Assembly (NCBI GenBank): GCA_034678485.1
Contig: JAXDBU010000104.1
Coordinates: forward strand, 1 to 64,000
Origin: PLanc-01 sp034678485
GTDB taxonomy: Bacteria > Planctomycetota > Phycisphaerae > Sedimentisphaerales > Anaerobacaceae
Reading direction: 5' to 3'
Length of the DNA stretch: 64,000 nt
Below the pieces are notes generated by a model. That model was given only the letters and a program-made list of their open reading frames with translations. It was not told the DNA's origin and did not search any database. How positions within the stretch are numbered: position 1 is the first letter of the stretch; the number at the start of each line of letters is the position of its first letter. Below are positions 26,745 to 34,309 of the stretch, in pieces. A program made the position numbers and the translations under genes.

Positions 26745-26768
26745 GCCGCTGTGAGCGGCCGGTTTTTT
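26745..26768 (+). terminator. Intrinsic-terminator-like hairpin in the accA leader
   Basis: GCCGCT, a 3-base loop and AGCGGC (26745-26759) are followed by CGG and six T residues (26763-26768). It lies between the divergent tyrA and accA genes, 70 bases before the accA ATG, so it cannot terminate an upstream plus-strand gene. Attenuation of accA or the end of a small RNA are the options. Confidence 0.6.
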
Positions 26769-26838
26769 GTACACCGACGACAGGGTGTCGTCGGATACCC
26801 AAGATGATATCGCTCCATGCAGCGACAAGAACGGGATT

Positions 26839-27903
26839 ATGGCACCCGAGGGCAACAAACTGGGCGGCGGGTACTTGGATTTTGAACAGAAGGTGGCTGA
26901 GTTGGAGCGGCAGGTGGAGGAATTGCGCAAACTCGGCATGAAGAAGGGGATCGACTACTCCGTCGAGGTTCGTCGGATCGAGAAGGACCGGATTGCCGAG
27001 CTCAAACGGGTTTACTCCAACCTGACCGCCTGGCAGACCGTCCAAGTGGCCAGACACCCTCAGCGGCCTCTTCTAACGGATTACTTGAACCTGATGGTCA
27101 AGGATTTCCGGGAACTGCACGGGGATCGATGCTTCGGTGACGATCACGCTATTGTCACCGGCATCGGCCAGATCGCGCGGAACAAGGTGCTGATCGTCGG
27201 GCAGAACAAGGGCAAGACGACCAAAGAGAAGATTGCCTGCAACTTCGGATGTCCGAATCCGGAGGGGTACCGCAAGGCCTTGGCGAAGATGAAGTTCGCC
27301 GAGAAATTTGGCCTGCCCATCGTGACGCTGATTGATACGCCGGGGGCTTACCCGGGAATTGGCGCCGAAGAACGCGGCCAGGCCCAAGCGATTGCGGTCA
27401 ACCTGACGGAGATGTCCCGTCTGAAAGTTCCAATCGTCTGTGTTTGCATCGGGGAGGGGGGCTCCGGCGGCGCCTTGGGCATTGCCGTCGGCGACCGTCT
27501 GGCCATGCTGGAGTTCGCGTACTATTCGGTGATCTCGCCGGAGGGCTGTGCGGCTATTCTTTGGCGAGACGGGTCGCAGGCCCCGGATGCGGCCCAGGCT
27601 CTGAAGCTGACGAGCAAGGATCTCCACAAGCTGGGACTCGTCGATGCCATTATCCCGGAGCCCGTCGGGGGCGCCCATCGCAACGTTCACGACACCGTCT
27701 ACAACGTCGAATCCTACATCGCACAGGCGTTGTCGCAACTGGGTCGGATGCGAATCAGCGACTTGGTGGAAAGCCGTTATCGCAAGTGGCGTTCCGTCGG
27801 AACGGACCACGGCGTGCTTGCGGGCGGCAAGTCCGGGACACGAATCGTCAGTACAGGCAGGACGGCAGGCGCGCGGCGGGGCTCTTCCGCTGCCAAGGTG
27901 TGA
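26839..27903 (+). CDS. accA: Acetyl-CoA carboxylase carboxyltransferase subunit alpha
   Basis: AccA, with AccD, transfers the carboxyl group from biotin to acetyl-CoA in fatty acid synthesis. The 354-residue product begins at ATG 26839 (MAPEGNKLGGGYLDFEQKV), fitting the AccA N-terminus. Family signatures include ARHPQRPLLTDYL, FRELHGDRCFGDD, KFGLPIVTLIDTPGAYPGIGAEERGQ, VCIGEGGSGGALGIAVGD and SPEGCAAILWRD. A basic, low-complexity tail of about 40 residues follows the conserved end. A terminator-like hairpin lies in its leader. AccD is not in the window. Confidence 0.93.
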   Translation: MAPEGNKLGGGYLDFEQKVAELERQVEELRKLGMKKGIDYSVEVRRIEKDRIAELKRVYSNLTAWQTVQVARHPQRPLLTDYLNLMVKDFRELHGDRCFGDDHAIVTGIGQIARNKVLIVGQNKGKTTKEKIACNFGCPNPEGYRKALAKMKFAEKFGLPIVTLIDTPGAYPGIGAEERGQAQAIAVNLTEMSRLKVPIVCVCIGEGGSGGALGIAVGDRLAMLEFAYYSVISPEGCAAILWRDGSQAPDAAQALKLTSKDLHKLGLVDAIIPEPVGGAHRNVHDTVYNVESYIAQALSQLGRMRISDLVESRYRKWRSVGTDHGVLAGGKSGTRIVSTGRTAGARRGSSAAKV

Positions 27904-28005
27904 TGAAAAGGCGGATCTGACCGGATCGAGAAGGTCGCCGGCCTGCTACAGGCGGCCGGGTGGGTCATTCGCCCTGTAGTGCATGTGATGGAAAGGAGGA
28001 GCGGA

Positions 28006-28647
28006 ATGATGAAGAGATGGTGCATGGTCGCCGGCGCTTTTGCGGCGATCTGTCTGTTAGTCGGCGTTGGCTGTAACGGCACCGCTGGGGAAAAGACCGA
28101 GACGAATGCCGAGATCAAGCAGCTCAGAGCCGCACTGGAGAAAAGCAGCGAAGAGAAGGCCGGTCTTCAGGGCGATGTGAAGAGATTGGAGACCTCGCTG
28201 AACGAAGCCGAATCGGGACTGGCCGGTGCCAGGAAGGTCGGGGAAGAACTCAAGAAACAGGTTGAGGATCTGACGACGGCCCGCGCCGGGCTGGAGATCA
28301 AGGTCGGCGAACTCGACAAGGCCCGAACCGAACTGACGCAGAAAGTCGAGCAGTTGAGCGCCTCCGGCAGACAGCTTCAGCAGCGGGTGGATGAACTGGT
28401 GAAATCGCGGGAAGACCTTCAGACGATGGTCGCTGGTCTGGTCGATACTCGCGGCACGCTGGAGAAACAGGTGGCGGCCCTGACCAAGTCGCGAGCTGCG
28501 GCGCTGGAAGATGCCAAGACGGCCCAGTCGAAGGTCGATCTGCTCAGCGATCGGCTGAAGACCCAGACGCAGCAGATGATCGAGTTGCAGGAGCAGATCA
28601 AAACGGTTCGGTCTGTGCTCAATCAACTGCAGCAGAAACTGGAGTAG
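28006..28647 (+). CDS. Coiled-coil lipoprotein
   Basis: The 213-residue product has a lipoprotein signal ending LLVGVGC (Cys near 26) and a strong ribosome site (GGAAAGGAGG, 27991-28000). From residue about 35 to the end it is a continuous heptad-rich helix, Lys/Glu/Gln/Leu-rich, without Pro (EEKAGLQGDVKRLETSLNEA and similar). It is probably a membrane-anchored periplasmic rod, perhaps a spacer or tether between membranes and the cell wall. No specific family is recognised. Confidence 0.75.
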   Translation: MMKRWCMVAGAFAAICLLVGVGCNGTAGEKTETNAEIKQLRAALEKSSEEKAGLQGDVKRLETSLNEAESGLAGARKVGEELKKQVEDLTTARAGLEIKVGELDKARTELTQKVEQLSASGRQLQQRVDELVKSREDLQTMVAGLVDTRGTLEKQVAALTKSRAAALEDAKTAQSKVDLLSDRLKTQTQQMIELQEQIKTVRSVLNQLQQKLE

Positions 28648-28862
28648 GTTGCCGGTGGGGAGGTTATCTCGCCCTTGCTTGCGCGACGGTTGATTGATTG
28701 CAGCGGAAACGGGGGCAGCCTTGCGGATCCCTGGAGTGCCCGCCGAGTCTGTTATGGAATGCCACGGCGCCGGGCCATGAGGTTGTGCCTGCCTCGATGT
28801 GCCCGACGGCCTGTGTGCGGCGAGTGTGAAACGTGTCTGCCTTTGCTTCTCGGATCTGAGTC

Positions 28863-29567
28863 ATGCACAGGAGTCTGACCGTCGTCTTCGCCTTTCTGCT
28901 TGGCCTGCTGCTCAGGTGGATGTGTGGCTCCAACCGCTTGACCATAACCGGGCGACATATCTTCGACGACCATGTCGAGCAGGGGCACAATATCTTCGTA
29001 TTCTGGCACAGCCGGCTTTTCTATTTGGTCTACTACTACATGAAGCGGTCGCCGGGCCGTAAGGTGTGCATGCTGATCAGCATGAGCCGGGACGGGGACT
29101 ATGGCGCTGCTCTGGTTCGTCGGCTCAAACAAGACGTGGTTCGAGGATCGAGCAGCCGGGGAGCGATGGTTGCGGTTCGCAAGCTGATGTCGCGGATCAA
29201 TGCAGGCGACAACGTCGCGATCACGCCGGACGGTCCTCGTGGACCGGCTCTCGCGGTTGGCGAGGGGGTCATCAAGCTGGCGCAGATGACGGGTGCCAGG
29301 ATCGTTCCGGTCAGCTACGATGCGACTCGCAGCTTTCGGCTCAGGAGCTGGGATCGGTTCCTGGTCGTTTTGCCGTTGGGCCGCGTGCATCTTGCCTTCG
29401 GCGAACCCATTGAAGTCCCTCGGAATATCGCCCTTTCGGCACGTCGCGAGTATGCCGGCCAGCTCGAGCAAGTCATGAACGATCTGGACCGCGTGTGTTC
29501 TGACAATCTGGCCCGTCGCGCGCTGGGGCGGGAGAATCGAGCCGTCTGGTCGTCCGAAGAGCTGTAG
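28863..29567 (+). CDS. DUF374 lysophospholipid-acyltransferase-like protein
   Basis: The 234-residue protein has one N-terminal hydrophobic helix (VVFAFLLGLLLRWM). The family motifs follow: FVFWHSRLFY near residue 48, ISMSRDGDYGA near 75, RGSSSRGAMVAVRKLM and NVAITPDGPRGPALAVGEGVIKLAQ near 120. These match DUF374, related to glycerol-phosphate and lipid A acyltransferases (HxxxxD-type). It probably acylates a membrane lipid, perhaps a lipid A precursor, at the inner membrane. It converges with rpiB. Confidence 0.8.
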   Translation: MHRSLTVVFAFLLGLLLRWMCGSNRLTITGRHIFDDHVEQGHNIFVFWHSRLFYLVYYYMKRSPGRKVCMLISMSRDGDYGAALVRRLKQDVVRGSSSRGAMVAVRKLMSRINAGDNVAITPDGPRGPALAVGEGVIKLAQMTGARIVPVSYDATRSFRLRSWDRFLVVLPLGRVHLAFGEPIEVPRNIALSARREYAGQLEQVMNDLDRVCSDNLARRALGRENRAVWSSEEL

Positions 29568-29614
29568 GAGACGGAGTCGTCACACGACCGTCGCCGATGA
29601 ACGCCGTTCACACG

Positions 29615-30082
29615 CTATCCGTTGCCGACCTCTCGCGGGTCGCGACCCTCCTCGATGGCGGTGATCTTGTTGACGCGCCTTTGATGCCGACCGCCGCTGA
29701 ACTCCGTCGTGATCCATGCCTCCACGATCCGACGGAGCAGCACTTCGCCGATCTGGTCGCCCGACAGGCACAGGACGTTCGTATCGTTATGGTCCCGCGC
29801 AATCCGGGCGCTGAGTTCGTCGTGGCACAGCGCCGCTCGGATGCCGCGGACCTTGTTGGCCGCGATGCTCATGCCCAGCCCGGTGGCGCAGATCAGGATG
29901 GCCCTGTCGGCTGCCTTGTCCGACACGGTTTTGGCGGCCACATAGGCCAAATCCGGGTAGTCGACCGGTGTTGCATTGTCGGTTCCGACGTCAATGCACT
30001 CGTGTCCCATCTGGCCCACGATTGCTTTGATCAACTGTTTTGCGTCGTAACCCCGGTGGTCGCTTCCCACTGCTACTTTCAT
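29615..30082 (-). CDS. rpiB: Ribose-5-phosphate isomerase B
   Basis: RpiB interconverts ribose 5-phosphate and ribulose 5-phosphate. The 155-residue protein begins MKVAVGSDHRGYDAK and has ICATGLGMSIAANKVRGIRAALCHD with the active-site Cys (position about 65), then ARDHNDTNVLCLSG. Length is normal. Its ATG overlaps the stop of the upstream TsaC/phosphatase gene by 4 bases (ATGA), so the two are translationally coupled. The gene order matches Bacillus ywlC-ywlE-ywlF, where ywlF is rpiB. Confidence 0.92.
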   Translation of the reverse strand: MKVAVGSDHRGYDAKQLIKAIVGQMGHECIDVGTDNATPVDYPDLAYVAAKTVSDKAADRAILICATGLGMSIAANKVRGIRAALCHDELSARIARDHNDTNVLCLSGDQIGEVLLRRIVEAWITTEFSGGRHQRRVNKITAIEEGRDPREVGNG

Positions 30083-31200
30083 AATGCGAGCTCACTTATT
30101 CTTGCCATCACGGCCGCTTCGATACGGTCGGCACACTTGTTGAAGTATTCTTGCGTCTGACCTATGGGGTCAGGAACCTCGCCGTCGGGGACCAGAAGAT
30201 GACACTTTCCTTCGGCGTCCGGCGACAGATAGGTGACCTGCTCACGATGTGCCCGCGTCATACAGTAGATGCAGTCGCTGGCATCAATGAGAGACCGCGT
30301 CAAGGGCCGACTCACATGACTGCCTATGTTGACTCCTTTCAACGCACAGGCCGTCACCGACTCGACACTGGCAGGAACGCCGGCCATCTTCATAGTGCCT
30401 GCCGACAACACTTTATAGCCCCGTTCCCTCAGTCCGTCAACGTCACATCGCAATTTTTCCGCGAGCTGCTTGCGGAACAGGCCCTCGGCCATGGCGCTGC
30501 GGCATGTGTTGCCCGTACAGACGAACAGAAACGTGATCACGGACATCATCCTGAGGTCCGAGACCGAATATGCGCCCTCGCGCAACACCTGGATCCCATC
30601 GGGTCCCGTCGCCGCCACCGTGCTGCTCTTGCCGAGTCTACAGGGGCCGCCGTCCAGGACGATATCCACGTCATTGCCCACCTCAGCGATCACGGCGTCG
30701 GCCTCCGTAGCGGGTTGTCGCCCCGCCCGGTTGGCACTCGGGGCGATCACCGGCGAGCAGACCAGACGCAACAGCAGGGAAGCGACCGGATGGTCCGGGC
30801 AGCGTATGCCGACCGAGCCATCCTTGTAGATTGTGTCCGCTACGTCCCCGCCGAGGCGGGCTCTGTACTCGGCGACTTGGGCGGAGGTCGGGCTGAATAC
30901 GAGAGTCAACGGACCCGGCCATGCACGGCGAATGAGCTTCTCGGCACGCATGCCGATTCCCTGAACGTACTTGCGGTACTCATCGATCTGTCCGATGTGC
31001 ACGGTGTAATGCTTGCTGTCATCTCGACCCTTGATCCGATCCAGTCTCGCCAGCGCACAGGGGTGGACCCGACAGGCGATGCCATAGACGGTCTCGGTGG
31101 GGAAGGCGACTAAGCCGCCGTCCTCGACGATCTTGGCTGCTTCCTTGATCCGATCCAGGTCTCCCTGCTGACCACTGATTCTGATGACTTGCGCCGACAT
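30079..31200 (-). CDS. Fusion of threonylcarbamoyl-AMP synthase (TsaC/Sua5/YrdC) with a YwlE-like low-molecular-weight protein-arginine phosphatase
   Basis: One 373-residue frame holds two enzymes. Residues 10-215 are a YrdC domain: GLVAFPTETVYGIACRV near 30, KHYTVHIG near 63, WPGPLTLVF near 95 and SPVIAPSANRAGRQPAT near 149. YrdC proteins make threonylcarbamoyl-AMP for tRNA t6A. Residues 222-373 are an LMW phosphatase: P-loop CTGNTCRSA (Cys228-Ala236) and the acid loop PDPIG with Asp344. The Thr in CTGNTCRS is the residue that, in B. subtilis YwlE, favours phosphoarginine over phosphotyrosine. A second ATG pair at the junction (MMSV) could allow internal initiation. It overlaps rpiB by 4 bases. 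No McsB arginine kinase is in the window. Confidence 0.88.
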   Translation of the reverse strand: MSAQVIRISGQQGDLDRIKEAAKIVEDGGLVAFPTETVYGIACRVHPCALARLDRIKGRDDSKHYTVHIGQIDEYRKYVQGIGMRAEKLIRRAWPGPLTLVFSPTSAQVAEYRARLGGDVADTIYKDGSVGIRCPDHPVASLLLRLVCSPVIAPSANRAGRQPATEADAVIAEVGNDVDIVLDGGPCRLGKSSTVAATGPDGIQVLREGAYSVSDLRMMSVITFLFVCTGNTCRSAMAEGLFRKQLAEKLRCDVDGLRERGYKVLSAGTMKMAGVPASVESVTACALKGVNIGSHVSRPLTRSLIDASDCIYCMTRAHREQVTYLSPDAEGKCHLLVPDGEVPDPIGQTQEYFNKCADRIEAAVMARISELAL

Positions 31201-31430
31201 GGCTGCAACGATACACCAAAGGGCCTTGTCCCGCAAGGGTTGCCAGTCAACGTTCTCTGCATCGCGTTCTCCGACTGACCGATAATCACGATGCATTCTG
31301 GCCCCACCGGTGGTCGTGCAGGAAAAACTCCGGCCCAATCGGCGCATTCGCTAAATTCCGTAAAGCTCCCATGTTCACCATGCCGATGACTGTTCCATCG
31401 GTTGGTCCAAGTGCAATGGAGGTTCACAGC

Positions 31431-31745
31431 ATGGAAACCTTGGTAGAGCAGCGTAAGGAAAGCAGGATGGATCTTTCGTGGCCGGTCAGCGTCTGGCTGC
31501 CCGAAGCGGACCGATTCTTCAATGGTCGCAGCGCCAACGTCAGCAAGACGGGCGCCCTGATCACCGTCCCGATCAGCACACCCGCGCGGGAGGGCAGTCT
31601 GGTGGAGTTGAATTTTCCGCGGACGGACGCCCTTGCGGAAGAGAAAGGGCAATACGCCCGCATCAAGAAGGGGCGCGTGGTGCGTGTGGATCGGCGTCAC
31701 ACTCTGGATGACGCGAGCATTGGTTTGGGGATTGCTTTTGAGTGA
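31431..31745 (+). CDS. PilZ-domain protein
   Basis: PilZ domains usually bind cyclic di-GMP. The product has 104 residues from ATG 31431, which has GGAGG 8 bases upstream; ATG 31416 is an alternative. The binding signature is partly visible: QRKESRMDLSWPV near the N-terminus (the RxxxR-like motif) and SANVSKTGALITV near residue 43 (the N/DxSxxG motif). It is a stand-alone single domain, so it would act by binding a partner such as a motility or secretion component. It is divergent from the TsaC-phosphatase gene. Confidence 0.75.
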   Translation: METLVEQRKESRMDLSWPVSVWLPEADRFFNGRSANVSKTGALITVPISTPAREGSLVELNFPRTDALAEEKGQYARIKKGRVVRVDRRHTLDDASIGLGIAFE

Positions 31746-31842
31746 TCCTCGCCGGTTTTTGCAGGTCTGAGTCGTTCTCGGCGGGGGCGGCGCGCCTGCG
31801 TACACGGGGCAATGAAAAAGCACGAGGCTGACGGTCTTGACG

Positions 31843-31866
31843 GGCCGCCGGCCTTTTGTTTTTTGC
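31843..31866 (+). terminator. Intrinsic terminator after the PilZ gene
   Basis: GGCC, loop GCC, GGCC (31843-31853) is followed by TTTTGTTTTTT (31854-31864). It lies about 100 bases after the PilZ stop and 70 bases before the next gene. Confidence 0.5.
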
Positions 31867-31934
31867 TCCGCCGGGGCAAAGCGTACAATGTCTTTCGTTT
31901 GTTGGAGTCTCGTTCGGTGAAGGGAACCTGGTGC

Positions 31935-32516
31935 ATGAAAGTCGTCTGGCTGTTCGCGATGACAGGGATGGTGTTGCCGATCGTCGGCGGGTGCAGCCGG
32001 TCCCGGCAGGGGAACACCGGGCCCGTTGAGGTGATGACCGAGGATGGGTCAGCCTTCCCTGCCTTGCTCGCCGGCCGGTGGAAAGCGGATCGACATGGGT
32101 GGGAGTTCGTCCTGGAGCCGGACGGACGCATCGCCTCCGCAGTCCTCGGCTTCGGTCGTGTCGCGATCGTCCCCGGCCAAACGACCACAAGGCAGACACA
32201 GGAGAGCGAAGAAGCCGTATTTGCGCCCGGTCCCTGGCTGGTCCATTATGACCCCGCGATGAGAATGCTGACCGTCAAGATCGTCATGGACCACGTCCGC
32301 GTGCCGATGGGCGGAAACACATTGGAGGGATCGAGCATCGACGTCTTTACCGGTTCTCTTTCTTCCGCCATGGATATCTGGCAGGCCCAATGGACTGCGT
32401 TCCCTCGCTACACGGCCCACACGAGTGAGGGCAAATCCGTCGATCTGTCCACCGACGACACCTACGGCCAAGCCCAGCCACTGGTCTTTACGAAGACGCC
32501 GGACTTCGCGAGATGA
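31935..32516 (+). CDS. Small lipoprotein of unknown function
   Basis: The 193-residue product begins MKVVWLFAMTGMVLPIVGGC, a lipoprotein signal with Cys20. The mature part has no recognised domain. It contains AFPALLAGRWKADRHGWEFVLEPDG, resembling small beta proteins that open with a lipocalin-like GxW motif, and ends in a polar tail. The start could lie a few codons upstream (GTG near 31918). Its gene context (PilZ upstream, flavodoxin on the other strand) gives no clue to function. Confidence 0.65.
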   Translation: MKVVWLFAMTGMVLPIVGGCSRSRQGNTGPVEVMTEDGSAFPALLAGRWKADRHGWEFVLEPDGRIASAVLGFGRVAIVPGQTTTRQTQESEEAVFAPGPWLVHYDPAMRMLTVKIVMDHVRVPMGGNTLEGSSIDVFTGSLSSAMDIWQAQWTAFPRYTAHTSEGKSVDLSTDDTYGQAQPLVFTKTPDFAR

Positions 32517-32717
32517 GTTGTGCGCCGACACAATGGGACATTGAATACCCTCTTTTTCGATTGGTCCGCCCGATCTGTCGGTCTGAAGGAGTTGTGGATG
32601 CTGAAATGGCACCTGCAATGGAACTGAGCGGGCCCCCGGGCCAAGGCGGGCCATGTCGTGCCCGATGACTGGCCCGAGTGGATGCGGAACCTCAAGGATC
32701 ATTGATCGTTGGCCTGC

Positions 32718-33194
32718 TTATGGGAAGAGCGTCTTCGTCAGGGCGGCGATCCGCTGACCCCGGCGCTCGCACTGCTGCCTGGCCCGTTCGTCGGGTTTGC
32801 CGACGGAGAGCGGGCCGTAGTGAGCGCCTTGGGGGTCACCCTGGATGACCATGCCTGCGATGAGCATGGCCTGGAGGATTCCGATGACGGTGGTCTCGCT
32901 GCCGCCGCCGAGGTTGGCGGAACTGGTGAAGGCGCCGCCGACCTTGCCGTTGAGCTGGCCGTGCCGGCCTACGAGGTCGTCGATGAGCTGCTTGACCGGG
33001 CCGGCCATCTGCCCGTAGTAGCAGGGAGAGCCGATCACGATCGCGTCGTAGCCGGGCAGATCGTCCGGGTGCACCTTGTCGACGGGTTTGCACTCGGTGC
33101 TCAGACCCGCAGCGTTCATCGCCTTGGCGATGGTCTCGGCCATTTCCTTCGTGTTGCCGCTCCGTGAGTAGTACAGGACAATCGCTTTTGCCAT
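32718..33194 (-). CDS. Flavodoxin-family NAD(P)H:quinone oxidoreductase-like protein (WrbA-like)
   Basis: The 158-residue protein starts MAKAIVLYYSRSGNTKEMAE, with the FMN phosphate-binding loop SRSGNTKEM. It continues with AIVIGSPCYYGQMAGPVKQLID (WrbA-like flavodoxin fold) and FTSSANLGGGSETT. These enzymes reduce quinones by two electrons or carry electrons. The start at 33194 is the only one consistent with the family N-terminus. It stands alone on the minus strand. Confidence 0.82.
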   Translation of the reverse strand: MAKAIVLYYSRSGNTKEMAETIAKAMNAAGLSTECKPVDKVHPDDLPGYDAIVIGSPCYYGQMAGPVKQLIDDLVGRHGQLNGKVGGAFTSSANLGGGSETTVIGILQAMLIAGMVIQGDPQGAHYGPLSVGKPDERARQQCERRGQRIAALTKTLFP

Positions 33195-33304
33195 GTCTGC
33201 CCTTCCTGATCGTTTGATAGTCCATGCAGGGCGTTCAACCCCAGGTATACCGCTGTGTCGTCGATGTGTAAACAGAATCTCCGCCTGGACGGCCGCCATT
33301 GGGT

Positions 33305-33732
33305 TATGCCCGACGGAATCACCGGGACAGTCAGTCTCTGCCGCGGAAACGTGATGTCGTTGATCCAGGCGGCATCTACGCCGCGGGCGGAACGATGCAA
33401 CCGGTGGTCAGGGCATATCCTGTTCCATCGAGATTCTTGGAGACGATGAAATTGAAGAAGCTGTCCACGATCGACTCACTGGGTTTCACCCATGCTTCGA
33501 TCGTGATCGGTCCCGTGATATCCAGTGTTGCCGAGTCGGCGACTTTGACGGCATCGCCGTTGCCGAACTGCAGTGCGCAGTTGGTGGTGTTCGCCGCGGC
33601 GCCGGCGGGGCCGAAGCACGGGATTCCGGCTGCAACGGCTGTGACATGCCACAGTATGACCCTGTGACTTCGCGACAGCCGGCTGATGGAACTGACCTCC
33701 TGATGCGCGTTGCCATTTCTTTCTCTTGCCAT
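33305..33732 (-). pseudogene. Decayed secreted LamG protein joined out of frame to a jelly-roll tail
   Basis: The frame from ATG 33732 (GGAGGAGAAC upstream) encodes a signal region and the first strands of a LamG domain: ALQFGNGDAVKVADSATLDI, then TIEAWVKPSESIV. It stops at 33376 after only 118 residues, where a LamG domain should continue for about 100 more. An overlapping second frame (from 33400) reads DAAWINDITFP, matching the end of the large LRR protein downstream on the same strand (DTAWIDDITFP). The locus thus looks like the front of one secreted gene fused to the end of another, with a frame break near 33376-33400. Confidence 0.6.
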
Positions 33733-34306
33733 TGGTTTGTTCTCCTCCGATGTCTGATCCACGGCCGACAGTTTGGCCTGTTCCAAACCCACATGGTTCG
33801 TGTATACACAAGATCCGCCGAGACATCAGACAATGCCTGTCCCTGTGTCTGCGCTTGCCCCGGCCTCATGAACGTCAACGCTGATTCCCTGTTGACGACG
33901 ATCTGCTCTTGTCTGTCCTGTACCGGCACTGGCGCTGTATTTCAATCACCCTCAAGGGGAATTCTGGAAGGGAATCCGGGGGCGTCCCCATCAACGCCGT
34001 GTGCCGGTTTCGCACGGACACGGACACTGTTTTCATGCGATTGAGCCGGTGTGATCTTACGACGTCCGACTGCACGGCTCTGTCGGGTCTGCTACGCGCC
34101 CTGGACGTCCCCGCCGTTACCGGCCTGGGAGTATCGCCTCAATTCCACCTGAGAGGTGACCGAGAAGCAACGAGCGAGAGTCTCGCTGGGTCGTCGCCCA
34201 TCTGTCAAGCGAGGTCTGCGAATGTCTGCCAAGTTTCGTTGCTTCGTGGAGGCACTTCGCTCAGTTCTTCCTGAGATGGCAGGATGGTCGTTGAGGACGT
34301 GCCATC
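33733..34306. other. Gene-free region (574 bp) between the LamG remnant and the LRR gene
   Basis: Six-frame inspection shows only short frames without recognisable protein motifs. The one structure found is the inverted repeat 34272-34309 at its right end. It may be decayed coding sequence, given the flanking remnant, but I cannot show this. Confidence 0.4.
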
Positions 34307-34309
34307 TCA
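34272..34309. repeat. Inverted repeat overlapping the stop codon of the LRR gene
   Basis: TGAGATGGCA (34272-34281) and TGCCATCTCA (34300-34309) form a 10-bp stem with an 18-base loop. The right arm contains the TGA stop of the minus-strand LRR gene. There is no T tract, so transcript end protection is as likely as termination. Confidence 0.5.

Noticed and set aside
27938..27959. A possible terminator after accA (CCGGCCTG-CTA-CAGGCGGCCGG)
   Set aside because: The stem has a bulge and no T run follows, so I did not call it.
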